A DNA stretch of 64,000 nt from Corynebacterium sp. ACRQK (GTDB lineage: Bacteria > Actinomycetota > Actinomycetes > Mycobacteriales > Mycobacteriaceae): positions 62,001 through 126,000 of the forward strand of contig NZ_JAKRMU010000003.1 of NCBI RefSeq assembly GCF_022345965.1, in the 5' to 3' direction. The position numbers and the translations under genes were made by a program. This document shows positions 1 to 8,334 of this stretch, one piece after another (positions within the stretch are counted from its first letter, which is position 1; each line of letters opens with the position of its first letter). The notes under the pieces are model-generated. The model was not told where the DNA came from. It did not search any database and saw only the letters and a list, made by a program, of their open reading frames with translations.

Positions 1-1
1 G

Positions 2-709
2 AAGGTCGCTTGGCCCGTCGTACCATTGCTTGTCGTGGCCTGTGTCGGCGGTGTGGTCTACGGAGTGGTGAACTCCAACGATAAGACTGCACTGGAACAG
101 GAACTGGACCAGCTACAACGTATGAACCAAGAGGCTAACAAGGGTAAGGCCCCCACCCCGGCCACTCCACCGCCTCCGAAGGAGAAGAAGGCCGCGGCCG
201 TGCAGGGCAAGGACATCACCGCCGTGGGTGACTCTGTGATGCTGGCAGCCAGCGAAGCGCTGAACACGAACTACCCGGGCATCTACATCGATGCGGACGT
301 TTCCCGCCACTACACCGCCGGCATAGATGTTCTGCGTCAACTGAACGATTCCGGCGAGCTGCGCAAGAACGTGTTCCTTGGCTTCGGAACCAACGGCTCA
401 GCCTTCCCGGGACAGCTGGAGGAGATGATTAACCTCATCGGCCCCGACCGCCAGATCTTCATGGCCATGCCCTACGGCGATCGAGAGTGGATGGCACAAT
501 CCCGCCAGGAAGTGCTGGATGCAGCCAAGGCTCACGACAACGTCTACATCGCGGACTGGTGCGGCCACGCGCAGTCCCACCAGAACCTGCTGTTTGAAGA
601 TGGTGTTCACCCGATGCCCGAGGGCGCGCAGGAGTATGCGAAATCCTTCGACGAGGCGCTGGCACAGGCTGCAGACCATAAGAAGAAGACCACGACTACC
701 TGCGCCTAA
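2..709 (+). CDS. C-terminal part of a membrane acyltransferase with an SGNH domain (partial)
   Basis: The reading frame is open from the first bases of the window, so this is the 3' end of a longer gene; a TTG at 26 is an unlikely start because it lies inside a transmembrane helix. The visible part has one hydrophobic helix, a Lys/Pro/Ala-rich linker and an SGNH-hydrolase-like domain: GDSV around base 226 carries the presumed Ser nucleophile, GTNG follows, and DGVHP near the end holds the catalytic Asp/His. The arrangement of membrane part, linker and extracytoplasmic SGNH domain is typical of OafA/OatA-type acyltransferase-3 proteins, which O-acylate cell-wall sugars. The acceptor cannot be inferred. 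The membrane domain is outside the window, so the family call rests on the C-terminal architecture. Confidence 0.8.
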   Translation, partial: KVAWPVVPLLVVACVGGVVYGVVNSNDKTALEQELDQLQRMNQEANKGKAPTPATPPPPKEKKAAAVQGKDITAVGDSVMLAASEALNTNYPGIYIDADVSRHYTAGIDVLRQLNDSGELRKNVFLGFGTNGSAFPGQLEEMINLIGPDRQIFMAMPYGDREWMAQSRQEVLDAAKAHDNVYIADWCGHAQSHQNLLFEDGVHPMPEGAQEYAKSFDEALAQAADHKKKTTTTCA

Positions 710-736
710 TGCCCACCCGCTAGACTTGTGGGCATT

Positions 737-2383
737 ATGAGTACAACCGCATCCGAAGCCTCGCGCCGCCGCACATTCGCCGTCATCGCCCACCCGGATG
801 CCGGTAAATCGACCCTCACCGAGGCGCTAGCTCTGCATGCCCACATGATCAAAGAAGCCGGCGCCGTGCACGGCAAGGCCGGCCGCAAGTCCACCGTCTC
901 CGACTGGATGGATATGGAGAAGGACCGTGGCATTTCCATCGCCTCCTCCGCGCTGCAGTTTGAGTACGCCCCTGAGGGCCACGACGGCGAGCCCTTCATG
1001 ATCAACCTGGTAGACACCCCGGGCCACGCGGACTTCTCGGAGGATACCTACCGAGTTCTGTCTGCCGTGGATGCCGCGGTGATGCTCATTGATGGTGCGA
1101 AGGGTCTGGAGCCACAGACGCTGAAGCTGTTCCGTGTGTGCAAGGCCCGCGGCCTGCCGATCGTGACCGTCGTGAACAAGTGGGACCGCCCCGGCCGCAG
1201 CCCGCTGGAGCTGGTGGACGAGATCGTCAACGAGATTCAACTGCAGCCCACTCCCCTGTTCTGGCCGGTTGGCGAAGCTGGTGACTTCCGCGGGTTGGCG
1301 CGCATCAACGACGACGGGGAGGCCGAGGAGTACATCCACTTCCTCCGCACCGCAGGTGGATCGACCATCGCCCCGGAGGAACACTACAACCCGGAGCAAG
1401 CCGCAGAGCGGGAGGAAGACGTATGGGAAACTGCCGCTGAAGAAGTAGAGTTGCTGGCCGCCGACGGTGCGTTGCACGACCAGGAGCTGTTCCTGGAGTG
1501 CACCACTTCCCCGCTGATCTTCGCCTCCGCGATGCTGAACTTCGGCGTGCACCAGATTCTGGATACCCTCTGCGCGTTGGCGCCCGCCCCAGCGGGCCGC
1601 GATTCCGACCCGAAGGTGCTCGAAGCCGCCGCGGGCGGAAACTCCGTCGCGGTGGAGGAGCACCGCGACCCCACCGATGATTTTTCGGGCGTGGTGTTCA
1701 AGGTGCAGGCCGGCATGGACCGCAACCACCGCGACTCCTTGGCGTTCATGCGCGTGGTCTCAGGTGTGTTCGAACGCGGCATGCAGGTCACACATGCTCA
1801 GTCCGGCCGGTCTTTCTCCACGAAGTACGCCCTGACCGTCTTCGGCCGTACCCGTGCCACCGTTGAGGCCGCCTACCCCGGCGATATCGTGGGTCTAGTC
1901 AACGCGGGTTCGCTCGCCCCGGGAGACACGATCTACGCCGGCAAGAAGGTGCAGTTCCCGCCCATGCCGCAGTTCGCACCGGAGCACTTCCGCACACTGC
2001 GCGCGAAGTCGCTGGGCAAGTACAAGCAGTTCCGCAAGGCCCTCGAGCAGCTCGATTCCGAAGGTGTTGTGCAGATTCTGCGCAACGACGCGCGTGGTGA
2101 CGCCAACCCGGTCATGGCCGCCGTCGGCCCGATGCAGTTTGAGGTTATGCAGGCCCGCATGGACGTTGAGTACAACGTGGAGACCGTGGCCGACCCCGTC
2201 CCTTACTCTGTCGCTCGTCGTACTGACGCCGAGTCCGCGCCGGTGCTGGCCAAGCAGCGAGGCGTGGAGATCTTCACCCGCACAGACGGGGAGCTGATTG
2301 CCCTATTCGGCGACAAGTGGAAGCTAGCCTTCGTGGAGAAGGAACACCCGGAGGTGACGATGGAGACCCTGGTTGCCGACTAG
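737..2383 (+). CDS. prfC: Peptide chain release factor 3 (RF3)
   Basis: 548-residue translational GTPase that recycles RF1/RF2 from the ribosome after peptide release. The G domain shows a P-loop (HPDAGKST), DTPGH and NKWD, followed by RF3-type domains II and III (PMQFEVMQ and PVPYSVAR near the C-terminus). Length fits the family. An in-frame GTG at 728 would add three residues, but ATG 737 lies just downstream of TAGACT (721-726), a plausible -10 box, and the protein normally starts with a short Ser/Thr-rich tail. No usual ribosome-binding site is visible, so the transcript is leaderless or nearly so. Confidence 0.95.
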   Translation: MSTTASEASRRRTFAVIAHPDAGKSTLTEALALHAHMIKEAGAVHGKAGRKSTVSDWMDMEKDRGISIASSALQFEYAPEGHDGEPFMINLVDTPGHADFSEDTYRVLSAVDAAVMLIDGAKGLEPQTLKLFRVCKARGLPIVTVVNKWDRPGRSPLELVDEIVNEIQLQPTPLFWPVGEAGDFRGLARINDDGEAEEYIHFLRTAGGSTIAPEEHYNPEQAAEREEDVWETAAEEVELLAADGALHDQELFLECTTSPLIFASAMLNFGVHQILDTLCALAPAPAGRDSDPKVLEAAAGGNSVAVEEHRDPTDDFSGVVFKVQAGMDRNHRDSLAFMRVVSGVFERGMQVTHAQSGRSFSTKYALTVFGRTRATVEAAYPGDIVGLVNAGSLAPGDTIYAGKKVQFPPMPQFAPEHFRTLRAKSLGKYKQFRKALEQLDSEGVVQILRNDARGDANPVMAAVGPMQFEVMQARMDVEYNVETVADPVPYSVARRTDAESAPVLAKQRGVEIFTRTDGELIALFGDKWKLAFVEKEHPEVTMETLVAD

Positions 2384-2419
2384 GCGGAGTAGCGATTCGT
2401 CGCGACCCCATCTAAATAT

Positions 2420-2455
2420 TTGCACAAGTCTTGCAAAGTTTCACATGCTGTGCAA
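2420..2455. promoter_or_regulatory. Candidate operator over the MMPL exporter promoter
   Basis: TTGCACA (2420-2426) and TGTGCAA (2449-2455) form a perfect 7-bp inverted repeat with a 22-bp spacer, flanked by partly symmetric AAATATT/ATATTT sequence. The right arm overlaps a probable -10 element (AATATT, 2454-2459) six bases before the ATG at 2466. A repressor bound here would block the promoter; the TetR protein encoded directly downstream of the exporter is the obvious candidate. The symmetry is seen; regulator identity is inference. Confidence 0.5.
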
Positions 2456-2465
2456 TATTTTACGC

Positions 2466-4892
2466 ATGGCAAAATTCCTGTATCGCGTAGGCCGCTCCGC
2501 CTACCTTCATAAGTGGCGCTTCCTCGCCGTCTGGCTGATCGTGCTGATCGGCGTGGGCACCGCCTCCGCACTGTTAACCAAACCAACCTCGCAGTCCTTC
2601 ACCATCCCCGGCCTGGAATCCATCGAGACCCAGGACAGGATCAAGGAAGAATTCCCCAACGGCAAAGATGCTGATCAGCTAGAGGCCGCCACGGGCAAGC
2701 TCGTGATTCAAGCCCCTGAAGGTCAGACTCTTGCCCAGGGCGAGGCTGCACAGTCGACCGAGGACATCCTTCAAGCACTGCAAGAGCTTGATTTCCTGAA
2801 AGACAAAGAAAAGCTCGTCTCCCCCGTGCTGGCCAGCGAAAGCATGCACCAGCAAATGGCTCCCATGAAGCAGAAGCAGGGAATGCCGAAGGAGCAGATC
2901 GCCTCTGACATCGCCGCGCTAAGCCCGCTGAGCCCCGACCAGCGCACTGGCACCATCGAGATTTCCTTCGATGCGAAAACTGCAGCAGACGTGCCCGCAG
3001 AGGACGTGCAAAAATTCGAGGAAGCAGTAAAGGACAACGAGGGCAACCTCAAGGTTGGCTGGAACGGTAACGCATTCCAACAGCCAGAGATGAGCATGGC
3101 CTCCGAAGCCATCGGCCTAGCGGTCGCCGCTATTGTTTTGATCGTCACCTTCGGCAGCCTCGTGGCCGCAGGCCTGCCGCTGCTCTCCGCAGTGATCGGC
3201 GTGGGCACGGGTATTGGCATCGTCATGGCCGCCACCTCCGTCACGGACAGCATCAACTCCATGACCCCCACCCTGGCCTCCATGATCGGCCTGGCCGTGG
3301 GCATCGACTATGCGCTGTTCATCCTCTCCCGCTTCCGCAACGAGCTGATCGCCCATGTGGGTGGTCAAGATCTGGAACCGAAGGAACTACACCAGAAACT
3401 CAAGACGATTCCCGTCAAGGAACGCGCCCACCTGGCCGGCCTCGCAGTCGGCAAGGCTGGTTCCGCTGTCGTGTTTGCCGGCCTTACGGTGCTAATTGCA
3501 CTGGCAGCACTGTCCATCATCAACATCCCGTTCCTCACCGCGATGGCCTTGGCCGCTGCCGGCACCGTTGCCATTGCCGTGATCGTCGCGATCACCCTGC
3601 TGCCCGCCATCATGGGCCTCATTGGCACGAAGGTATTCGCGGGGCGCGCGCCTTTCGTCAAGGCTCCGGACCCAGAGAACGAGAAGCCGACCATGGGGCT
3701 GAAGTGGGTGCGCATCATCCGCAAGAAGCCCGCCCTGTGGTTGGTAGGCGCTGCAGTGTTGTTGATCCTGCTGGCCATCCCCGCAATGAACCTGCGTCTG
3801 GCTATGCCTTCCGATGGTTCTATGGCCAAGGGCACTCCCAACCGCGTCGCCTACGAAATGACGGAAGATGGCTTCGGTGCAGGCCGCAACGCCCCGATGG
3901 TAGCCCTCGTGGAATACCCTGACCTCAATGACAAGGAAAAGGCCGCCGCCACCCAGGAGGCCGTCGCGACCCTCCAGGGCACCGAAGGTGTGGAGAACGC
4001 ACAGGTAGTGCAGACCAACGGCGATCCGCACAACCCAGCCGACCTGGGTACTGCGGCTCAGGTGATGATCACCCCGTCCTACGGTGCAACAGATGCCCGC
4101 GCCGCCGATGTCCTGGAGCAGATGCGTGCCGAGGAAGCCGGCTATAACGAAGAAACCGGCGCAACCTATGCCATCACCGGTGTCACCCCAATGTACGAGG
4201 ACATTTCTCAGCGGCTTTCGGACGTCCTCATCCCCTACATCGCCATCGTCCTCGTGTTGGCTTTCATCCTGTTGATGATCGTCTTCCGCTCCATTTGGGT
4301 GCCACTGATCGCGGCGTTGGGCTTCGGCCTGTCGGTGGCTGCTACGTTCGGCGTCACCGTCGCACTGTGGCAGGAGGGCTTCGGCGGCATCATCGACGAC
4401 CCGCAGCCCATCATCTCCTTCCTGCCAATCATGCTGATCGGTATTGTTTTTGGCCTCGCAATGGACTACCAGGTCTTCCTGGTCACCCGTATGCGCGAGG
4501 GCTGGGCGCACGGCAAGACCGCCGGCAACGCCACCGCCAACGGCTTCAAGCATGGCGCGCGCGTGGTCACTGCAGCCGCGCTCATCATGATTTCGGTCTT
4601 CGCTGCCTTCATGATGGCCGACGAGCCGTTTATTAAGGTGATGGGCTTTGCGCTGGCCGCCGCCGTATTCTTTGACGCCTTCATCGTCCGCATGACCTTT
4701 ATTCCAGCAACGATGTTCCTTCTCGGTGAGCACGCGTGGAAGTTCCCCAAGTGGCTAGCGAAGATCGTTCCCGCTGTCGACGTCGAGGGCGAGAGCCTGG
4801 TGGGATTGAACGCTGACGGTAGCCGCACTCCGGATACACCTACCGAGTCAGGTGAGGCAGATCCGCGAGACGCACAGGCAGCAGTAAAGTAA
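2466..4892 (+). CDS. MMPL/RND-superfamily exporter
   Basis: 808-residue integral membrane protein with two similar halves: an N-terminal helix, a large extracytoplasmic loop and a block of five or six helices, then the same again. Both halves carry the MMPL proton-relay signature, with an Asp-Tyr pair in GIDYALFILSRF and AMDYQVFLVTRM. Members of the family use proton-motive force to export lipids, glycolipids or drugs across the actinobacterial envelope. The frame is open upstream to 2373, but ATG 2466 gives the normal MAKFLYRVGR start and follows a -10-like AATATT. A TetR gene follows after 26 bases, which suggests a self-regulated efflux unit. The C-terminal about 40 residues are hydrophilic. 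Substrate unknown. Confidence 0.9.
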   Translation: MAKFLYRVGRSAYLHKWRFLAVWLIVLIGVGTASALLTKPTSQSFTIPGLESIETQDRIKEEFPNGKDADQLEAATGKLVIQAPEGQTLAQGEAAQSTEDILQALQELDFLKDKEKLVSPVLASESMHQQMAPMKQKQGMPKEQIASDIAALSPLSPDQRTGTIEISFDAKTAADVPAEDVQKFEEAVKDNEGNLKVGWNGNAFQQPEMSMASEAIGLAVAAIVLIVTFGSLVAAGLPLLSAVIGVGTGIGIVMAATSVTDSINSMTPTLASMIGLAVGIDYALFILSRFRNELIAHVGGQDLEPKELHQKLKTIPVKERAHLAGLAVGKAGSAVVFAGLTVLIALAALSIINIPFLTAMALAAAGTVAIAVIVAITLLPAIMGLIGTKVFAGRAPFVKAPDPENEKPTMGLKWVRIIRKKPALWLVGAAVLLILLAIPAMNLRLAMPSDGSMAKGTPNRVAYEMTEDGFGAGRNAPMVALVEYPDLNDKEKAAATQEAVATLQGTEGVENAQVVQTNGDPHNPADLGTAAQVMITPSYGATDARAADVLEQMRAEEAGYNEETGATYAITGVTPMYEDISQRLSDVLIPYIAIVLVLAFILLMIVFRSIWVPLIAALGFGLSVAATFGVTVALWQEGFGGIIDDPQPIISFLPIMLIGIVFGLAMDYQVFLVTRMREGWAHGKTAGNATANGFKHGARVVTAAALIMISVFAAFMMADEPFIKVMGFALAAAVFFDAFIVRMTFIPATMFLLGEHAWKFPKWLAKIVPAVDVEGESLVGLNADGSRTPDTPTESGEADPRDAQAAVK

Positions 4893-4918
4893 GGCGTCAC
4901 TCGAGAAAGGTTGTGAAA

Positions 4919-5581
4919 GTGAACTTCGAAGGCGGAAAGAGCGTAGAGGCAGCAACGCCGAGCCTACGGGATCGCAAAAAGGCCGAAACCCGTGAGCGCA
5001 TCGCCTGTGCCGCCGTTGACTTGCTAGTCAACGAGGGAGCGGAGAATGCTAACATCGCGAAGATCGCAGAAAGAGCTGATATTTCCCCGCGCACTTTTCA
5101 CAACTATTTCCCTCATCGAGACGCTGCTTTACTATTCACGCTTAATCAATTCGTTGAGGAAATGGTTGGCATGGTGGATACTGCACAACCTGGGCAACAA
5201 TTGATATCGATTGGCGAGAATATCGCGGTGGACTTCTTTAACCGAACGACGGGCAGCCCGAACAGCATTCAAACCCTCTCCCGCCTTGCGGACCACTTAC
5301 TCTCTATCCCCGCCCAAGCTCGTACAGAGCTTTTCACAGAGAACGATGGCCTTCCCCGCAACGCCGTGGAGTTCTTCTCTCCGCTCGTACAGGCTTTTCA
5401 GCAGTACAGCGAGCGCGAAGGTCGGACGCTCAACACCGCCCACGCGCTGTTGCTCATCAATTCGATCATGGTTGTACCCACAGTTTTCGTGGAACTCAAC
5501 GAGAGTGGGGAATGTGCGACGGAAGAAGAGATTCGAGGCGCTTTCCAACTACTAGCGGGAGGGCTTTCGCAGCTCGGCTAG
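4919..5581 (+). CDS. TetR-family regulator downstream of the MMPL exporter
   Basis: 220-residue regulator with an N-terminal TetR helix-turn-helix (KAETRERIACAAVDLLVNEG ... ISPRTFHNYFPHRD) and a variable ligand-binding domain. GTG codons at 4913 and 4919 both fit the frame; GAGAAAGG at 4903-4910 is only two bases from the first but eight from the second, so 4919 is preferred. It lies 26 bases after the exporter gene and is probably co-transcribed with it, controlling it through the inverted repeat at 2420-2455. Its recognition helix is nearly the same as that of the TetR protein encoded at 5708. Confidence 0.88.
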   Translation: MNFEGGKSVEAATPSLRDRKKAETRERIACAAVDLLVNEGAENANIAKIAERADISPRTFHNYFPHRDAALLFTLNQFVEEMVGMVDTAQPGQQLISIGENIAVDFFNRTTGSPNSIQTLSRLADHLLSIPAQARTELFTENDGLPRNAVEFFSPLVQAFQQYSEREGRTLNTAHALLLINSIMVVPTVFVELNESGECATEEEIRGAFQLLAGGLSQLG

Positions 5582-5648
5582 CTGAGATGAGAAACAGTTA
5601 AATACCCGGCCTCCGTTTTGTTAATATCAGATTTGCTACGCTAGCCCG

Positions 5649-5660
5649 CATCGTACGATG
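5649..5660. promoter_or_regulatory. Perfect 12-bp palindrome upstream of the second TetR gene
   Basis: CATCGTACGATG is fully self-complementary and lies 47 bases before the TetR start at 5708, in a 126-bp intergenic gap. A TetR dimer could bind it. The two half-sites are adjacent with no spacer, which is compact for a TetR operator, so the assignment is tentative. Confidence 0.4.
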
Positions 5661-5707
5661 TCCATCAAATCGGATCATCTGGGCATATTGAAAGGTTTCT
5701 CACTCAC

Positions 5708-6430
5708 ATGTCATCGAGTTCGACGATCCCCGAGCCCTCCGCTTCCCGGCGCGAACAGAAGAAGGCCGAAACAAAGCAGAATCTCATCGATGCAGCTATT
5801 GAGCTGTTCATGAGCTACGGCCCGGAGGAAGCGACGGTCCAGGCCATTACTAAGCGGGCGGGCGTATCCACACGCACATTCCACAACTACTTCGAGCGTC
5901 GCGACGATGTCTTCGCCTACTACCTGCACGAAGTCTTCGAACACTTCGCTCACCGCATCCGAGAGATTGCGGTGGACCATCCCACCGGCCGAATCGTGGA
6001 CATCATGCGAGATGCAATGTGGATCTACTGCTTCCCTCCGCAAGGCGATCAAGGGGGCTCGGCCAGCCAGACAGACTCTGCCGACTCTGCCGAGGTTTCC
6101 GAGCTAGTGGATCCCGTTACACCGGATATCCGCAAGTTCAAACCCCTGCTCATCATGCTGGAGAATCCGCAGGATAAGGGCAGCAGTGAGCACCTGGATG
6201 TGGATCTGCCTACCCTCACGGCCCCGGGAACTAAGGCGCTGTGCGATGTCGCCCCCGACCTCTCCCCCTTTAAGGCATTCCTGTTGCTGGATGTTTCCTT
6301 CAGCATCGCCATGCGCGCCATGGAGGCATCTGTAGACGAGAAGCTATCCGGTGGCCTCAGCCCCGAGGAGCTCTACAACCAGGCCTTCGACATGCTGGCT
6401 CGTGTCGATCGCATTGAGGACGAAAAGTAG
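5708..6430 (+). CDS. TetR-family regulator
   Basis: 240-residue regulator with an N-terminal HTH (KKAETKQNLIDAAIELFMSY ... VSTRTFHNYFERRD). GAAAGG at 5690-5695 serves the ATG at 5708. The DNA-binding part closely matches the TetR protein encoded just upstream (both share KKAET, and a RTFHNYF recognition region followed by RRD/HRD), while the effector domains differ in sequence and length, including a Ser/Ala/Asp-rich insert around residues 118-132 here. This looks like an old tandem duplication. Targets unknown; autoregulation through the palindrome at 5649 is possible. Confidence 0.88.
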   Translation: MSSSSTIPEPSASRREQKKAETKQNLIDAAIELFMSYGPEEATVQAITKRAGVSTRTFHNYFERRDDVFAYYLHEVFEHFAHRIREIAVDHPTGRIVDIMRDAMWIYCFPPQGDQGGSASQTDSADSAEVSELVDPVTPDIRKFKPLLIMLENPQDKGSSEHLDVDLPTLTAPGTKALCDVAPDLSPFKAFLLLDVSFSIAMRAMEASVDEKLSGGLSPEELYNQAFDMLARVDRIEDEK

Positions 6431-6484
6431 GCACCTCACCGAGAATCAAACCCGGTTTCCTTTGCCCAGACCGGATAAGGGAAG

Positions 6485-7204
6485 ATGGGCACTGTGGAAT
6501 CAGAGGGAATCTTTACAACACTGCTTAACGCAACGCTGGTCATCGGCGGCTACCCGATCCTCTGGCGCGAAATCATCGGCAATCTCTTCGGTCTAGCCTC
6601 CGCCGTCGGCGGGATGAAGCGCGTGGTGTGGGCCTGGCCCGTGGGAATCGTCGGCAACGTGCTGCTGTTCACGGTGTTCCTGGGTGGGCTGTTCCACACC
6701 CCGCAGGATCTGGACCTCTACGGGCAGGCAGGCCGCCAAGTGATGTTCCTCATCGTTTCGCTGTACGGCTGGTATCAGTGGAGCCGCGCCCGCACGGCAG
6801 GCATGCGCGAGCCTGATAACACCGACCCCTCCCGCTCCATCGTCAGCGAGCCCGCCGCCGACAGCGCCGCAGTGCAACCCAGCTGGGCCAGCACCAAGGA
6901 ACGCCTCGGCATGCTCGCCTTTGCGGTGATCGGCACCGTAGTCTTCGCACTGATCTTCGACGCGCTAGGTTCGTGGGGGCCGTGGGCAGACGCCTGGATC
7001 TTCACCGGCTCCATCCTGGCCACGTTTGGCATGGCCCGCGGATGGACCGAGTTCTGGCTGATCTGGATCGGCGTGGATATTGTCGGCGTACCCCTGCTGC
7101 TCGCCGCGGGCTACTACCCCTCCGCGGCGCTATACGTGGTCTACGGCGCGTTCGTGCTGTGGGGATTCTTCGTGTGGCTGCGGGTGCAACGTACAAGAGC
7201 CTAG
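6485..7204 (+). CDS. pnuC: PnuC-family nicotinamide riboside/NMN transporter
   Basis: 239-residue membrane protein with about seven hydrophobic segments. It matches the PnuC pattern: REIIGNLFGLASA followed by VVWAWPVGIVGNVLLF, then a Tyr/Trp-rich LYGWYQW, and a second half with DIVGVPLLLAAGYYPSA. Family members import vitamin B3 ribosides by facilitated diffusion, driven by intracellular phosphorylation for NAD synthesis. A hydrophilic linker of about 45 residues separates the two halves. AAGGGA precedes the ATG closely. The stop codon shares the CTAG at 7201-7204 with the stop of the convergent hydrolase gene. Confidence 0.87.
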   Translation: MGTVESEGIFTTLLNATLVIGGYPILWREIIGNLFGLASAVGGMKRVVWAWPVGIVGNVLLFTVFLGGLFHTPQDLDLYGQAGRQVMFLIVSLYGWYQWSRARTAGMREPDNTDPSRSIVSEPAADSAAVQPSWASTKERLGMLAFAVIGTVVFALIFDALGSWGPWADAWIFTGSILATFGMARGWTEFWLIWIGVDIVGVPLLLAAGYYPSAALYVVYGAFVLWGFFVWLRVQRTRA

Positions 7205-8280
7205 CCCAGCAGCGCCCGCCATTTCTCCACGTCCACGTCATCCGTGGAAGCCGGCTCGAACTGCGCGTTGTGATCCTTGTGTTCCAGCACTGCGCGCACT
7301 CCCTCGATGAAGTTCGGCCCCCGGCGCAGCTCACCACCGACCTTGAATTCCATATCCAGCGCCTCGCGCAACGTTGCGCCCTCCGCGCGGCGGAAAAGCT
7401 CCACCGTGGCCACGAGGCTCTCCGGGTTAGCACCCTTCAGGGAATCGATCACCTTGATTATAAACTGCGCCAATTCGGCGTCCGAAACAGAACCCTCATC
7501 CCGCACGATCCGGGCTTCGATGTCTGCCCAAGAACCTTCGGCGAAGGTCCGCTCGATCCAGTCCGCATGCTTCTGCAGCATAGAGGTCGGCTCGTCCAGT
7601 TTCTGCGGGTCGAGCGCGTTAGACCGCAGCGCTTCCGGAAGGACACCCGAGTGGAGGTCCGATTCGAATGCATGCACATCCGCCACAAGGTTCGTGGCCA
7701 GGCCGGTGTACAACATGTCCGCAGGGCTCAGGCGCCACCCCGTCGTGGCAATAAACAACCCCACTGCGGGCGAGCAATCCAGGTGCGTCAGCCGGTAAGA
7801 CATACCCACGTCGGGCACAAACCCGATCGCAGCCTCCGGCATTGCCCCCAGGGTGCGCGGAGTGACCACGCGGTGCGAGCCATGCATGGAAATACCCATG
7901 CCGCCGCCCATCACGATGCCTTCCAGCAGCGCAATGACGGGCTTGTTTACCCGCGACAGCCGCTCGTTGAGGTCATATTCTTCCTCAAAGAAAGAGTCCC
8001 CGAAGCGGTACATGCGCTTCATGTCCCGCATCCGCACATAACGCACGTCCCCACCTGCGCAAAAGGCCCGGTCGGAGGACGACTTAATCACGATGAACTG
8101 AATCCAGTCATCGTCGACCCATTTGTCGACCGCCTCGCGGATTAGGCGGATCATCTCCACGTTTAAGGAATTCAGAGCCTTAGGGCGATTCAGCTCGATA
8201 ACCCCGACGTGACCTGCAACGACGGTGGTTACTTCCGCGTCCGGATCGTACGTCGGGTGTTTCCTTCTCTTGTCTGCCAT
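7201..8280 (-). CDS. 3-hydroxyisobutyryl-CoA hydrolase-type enzyme (crotonase superfamily)
   Basis: 359-residue crotonase-fold protein. The oxyanion-hole motif AFCAGGDVR, the GGGMGIS loop and MPEAAIGFVPDVG match the HIBYL-CoA hydrolase branch rather than true enoyl-CoA hydratases, and the length (over 340) agrees. The reaction would be thioester hydrolysis of 3-hydroxyisobutyryl-CoA in valine degradation; related proteins are often only annotated as enoyl-CoA hydratase. It lies 54 bases downstream of ppk2 on the same strand and ends by overlapping the pnuC stop codon. Together with the leucine cluster at 46-58 kb it points to branched-chain amino acid catabolism. Confidence 0.85.
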   Translation of the reverse strand: MADKRRKHPTYDPDAEVTTVVAGHVGVIELNRPKALNSLNVEMIRLIREAVDKWVDDDWIQFIVIKSSSDRAFCAGGDVRYVRMRDMKRMYRFGDSFFEEEYDLNERLSRVNKPVIALLEGIVMGGGMGISMHGSHRVVTPRTLGAMPEAAIGFVPDVGMSYRLTHLDCSPAVGLFIATTGWRLSPADMLYTGLATNLVADVHAFESDLHSGVLPEALRSNALDPQKLDEPTSMLQKHADWIERTFAEGSWADIEARIVRDEGSVSDAELAQFIIKVIDSLKGANPESLVATVELFRRAEGATLREALDMEFKVGGELRRGPNFIEGVRAVLEHKDHNAQFEPASTDDVDVEKWRALLG

Positions 8281-8334
8281 GTCACCATAATTACAGGAAC
8301 GACAAGGAAGTGCAGCCTAATTTAAATCTAAGGG

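Noticed and set aside
6973-8145. 390-codon plus-strand frame opposite the 3-hydroxyisobutyryl-CoA hydrolase gene
   Set aside because: It is a mirror frame of a clear crotonase gene, rich in Arg/His/Pro, with no recognisable domain.
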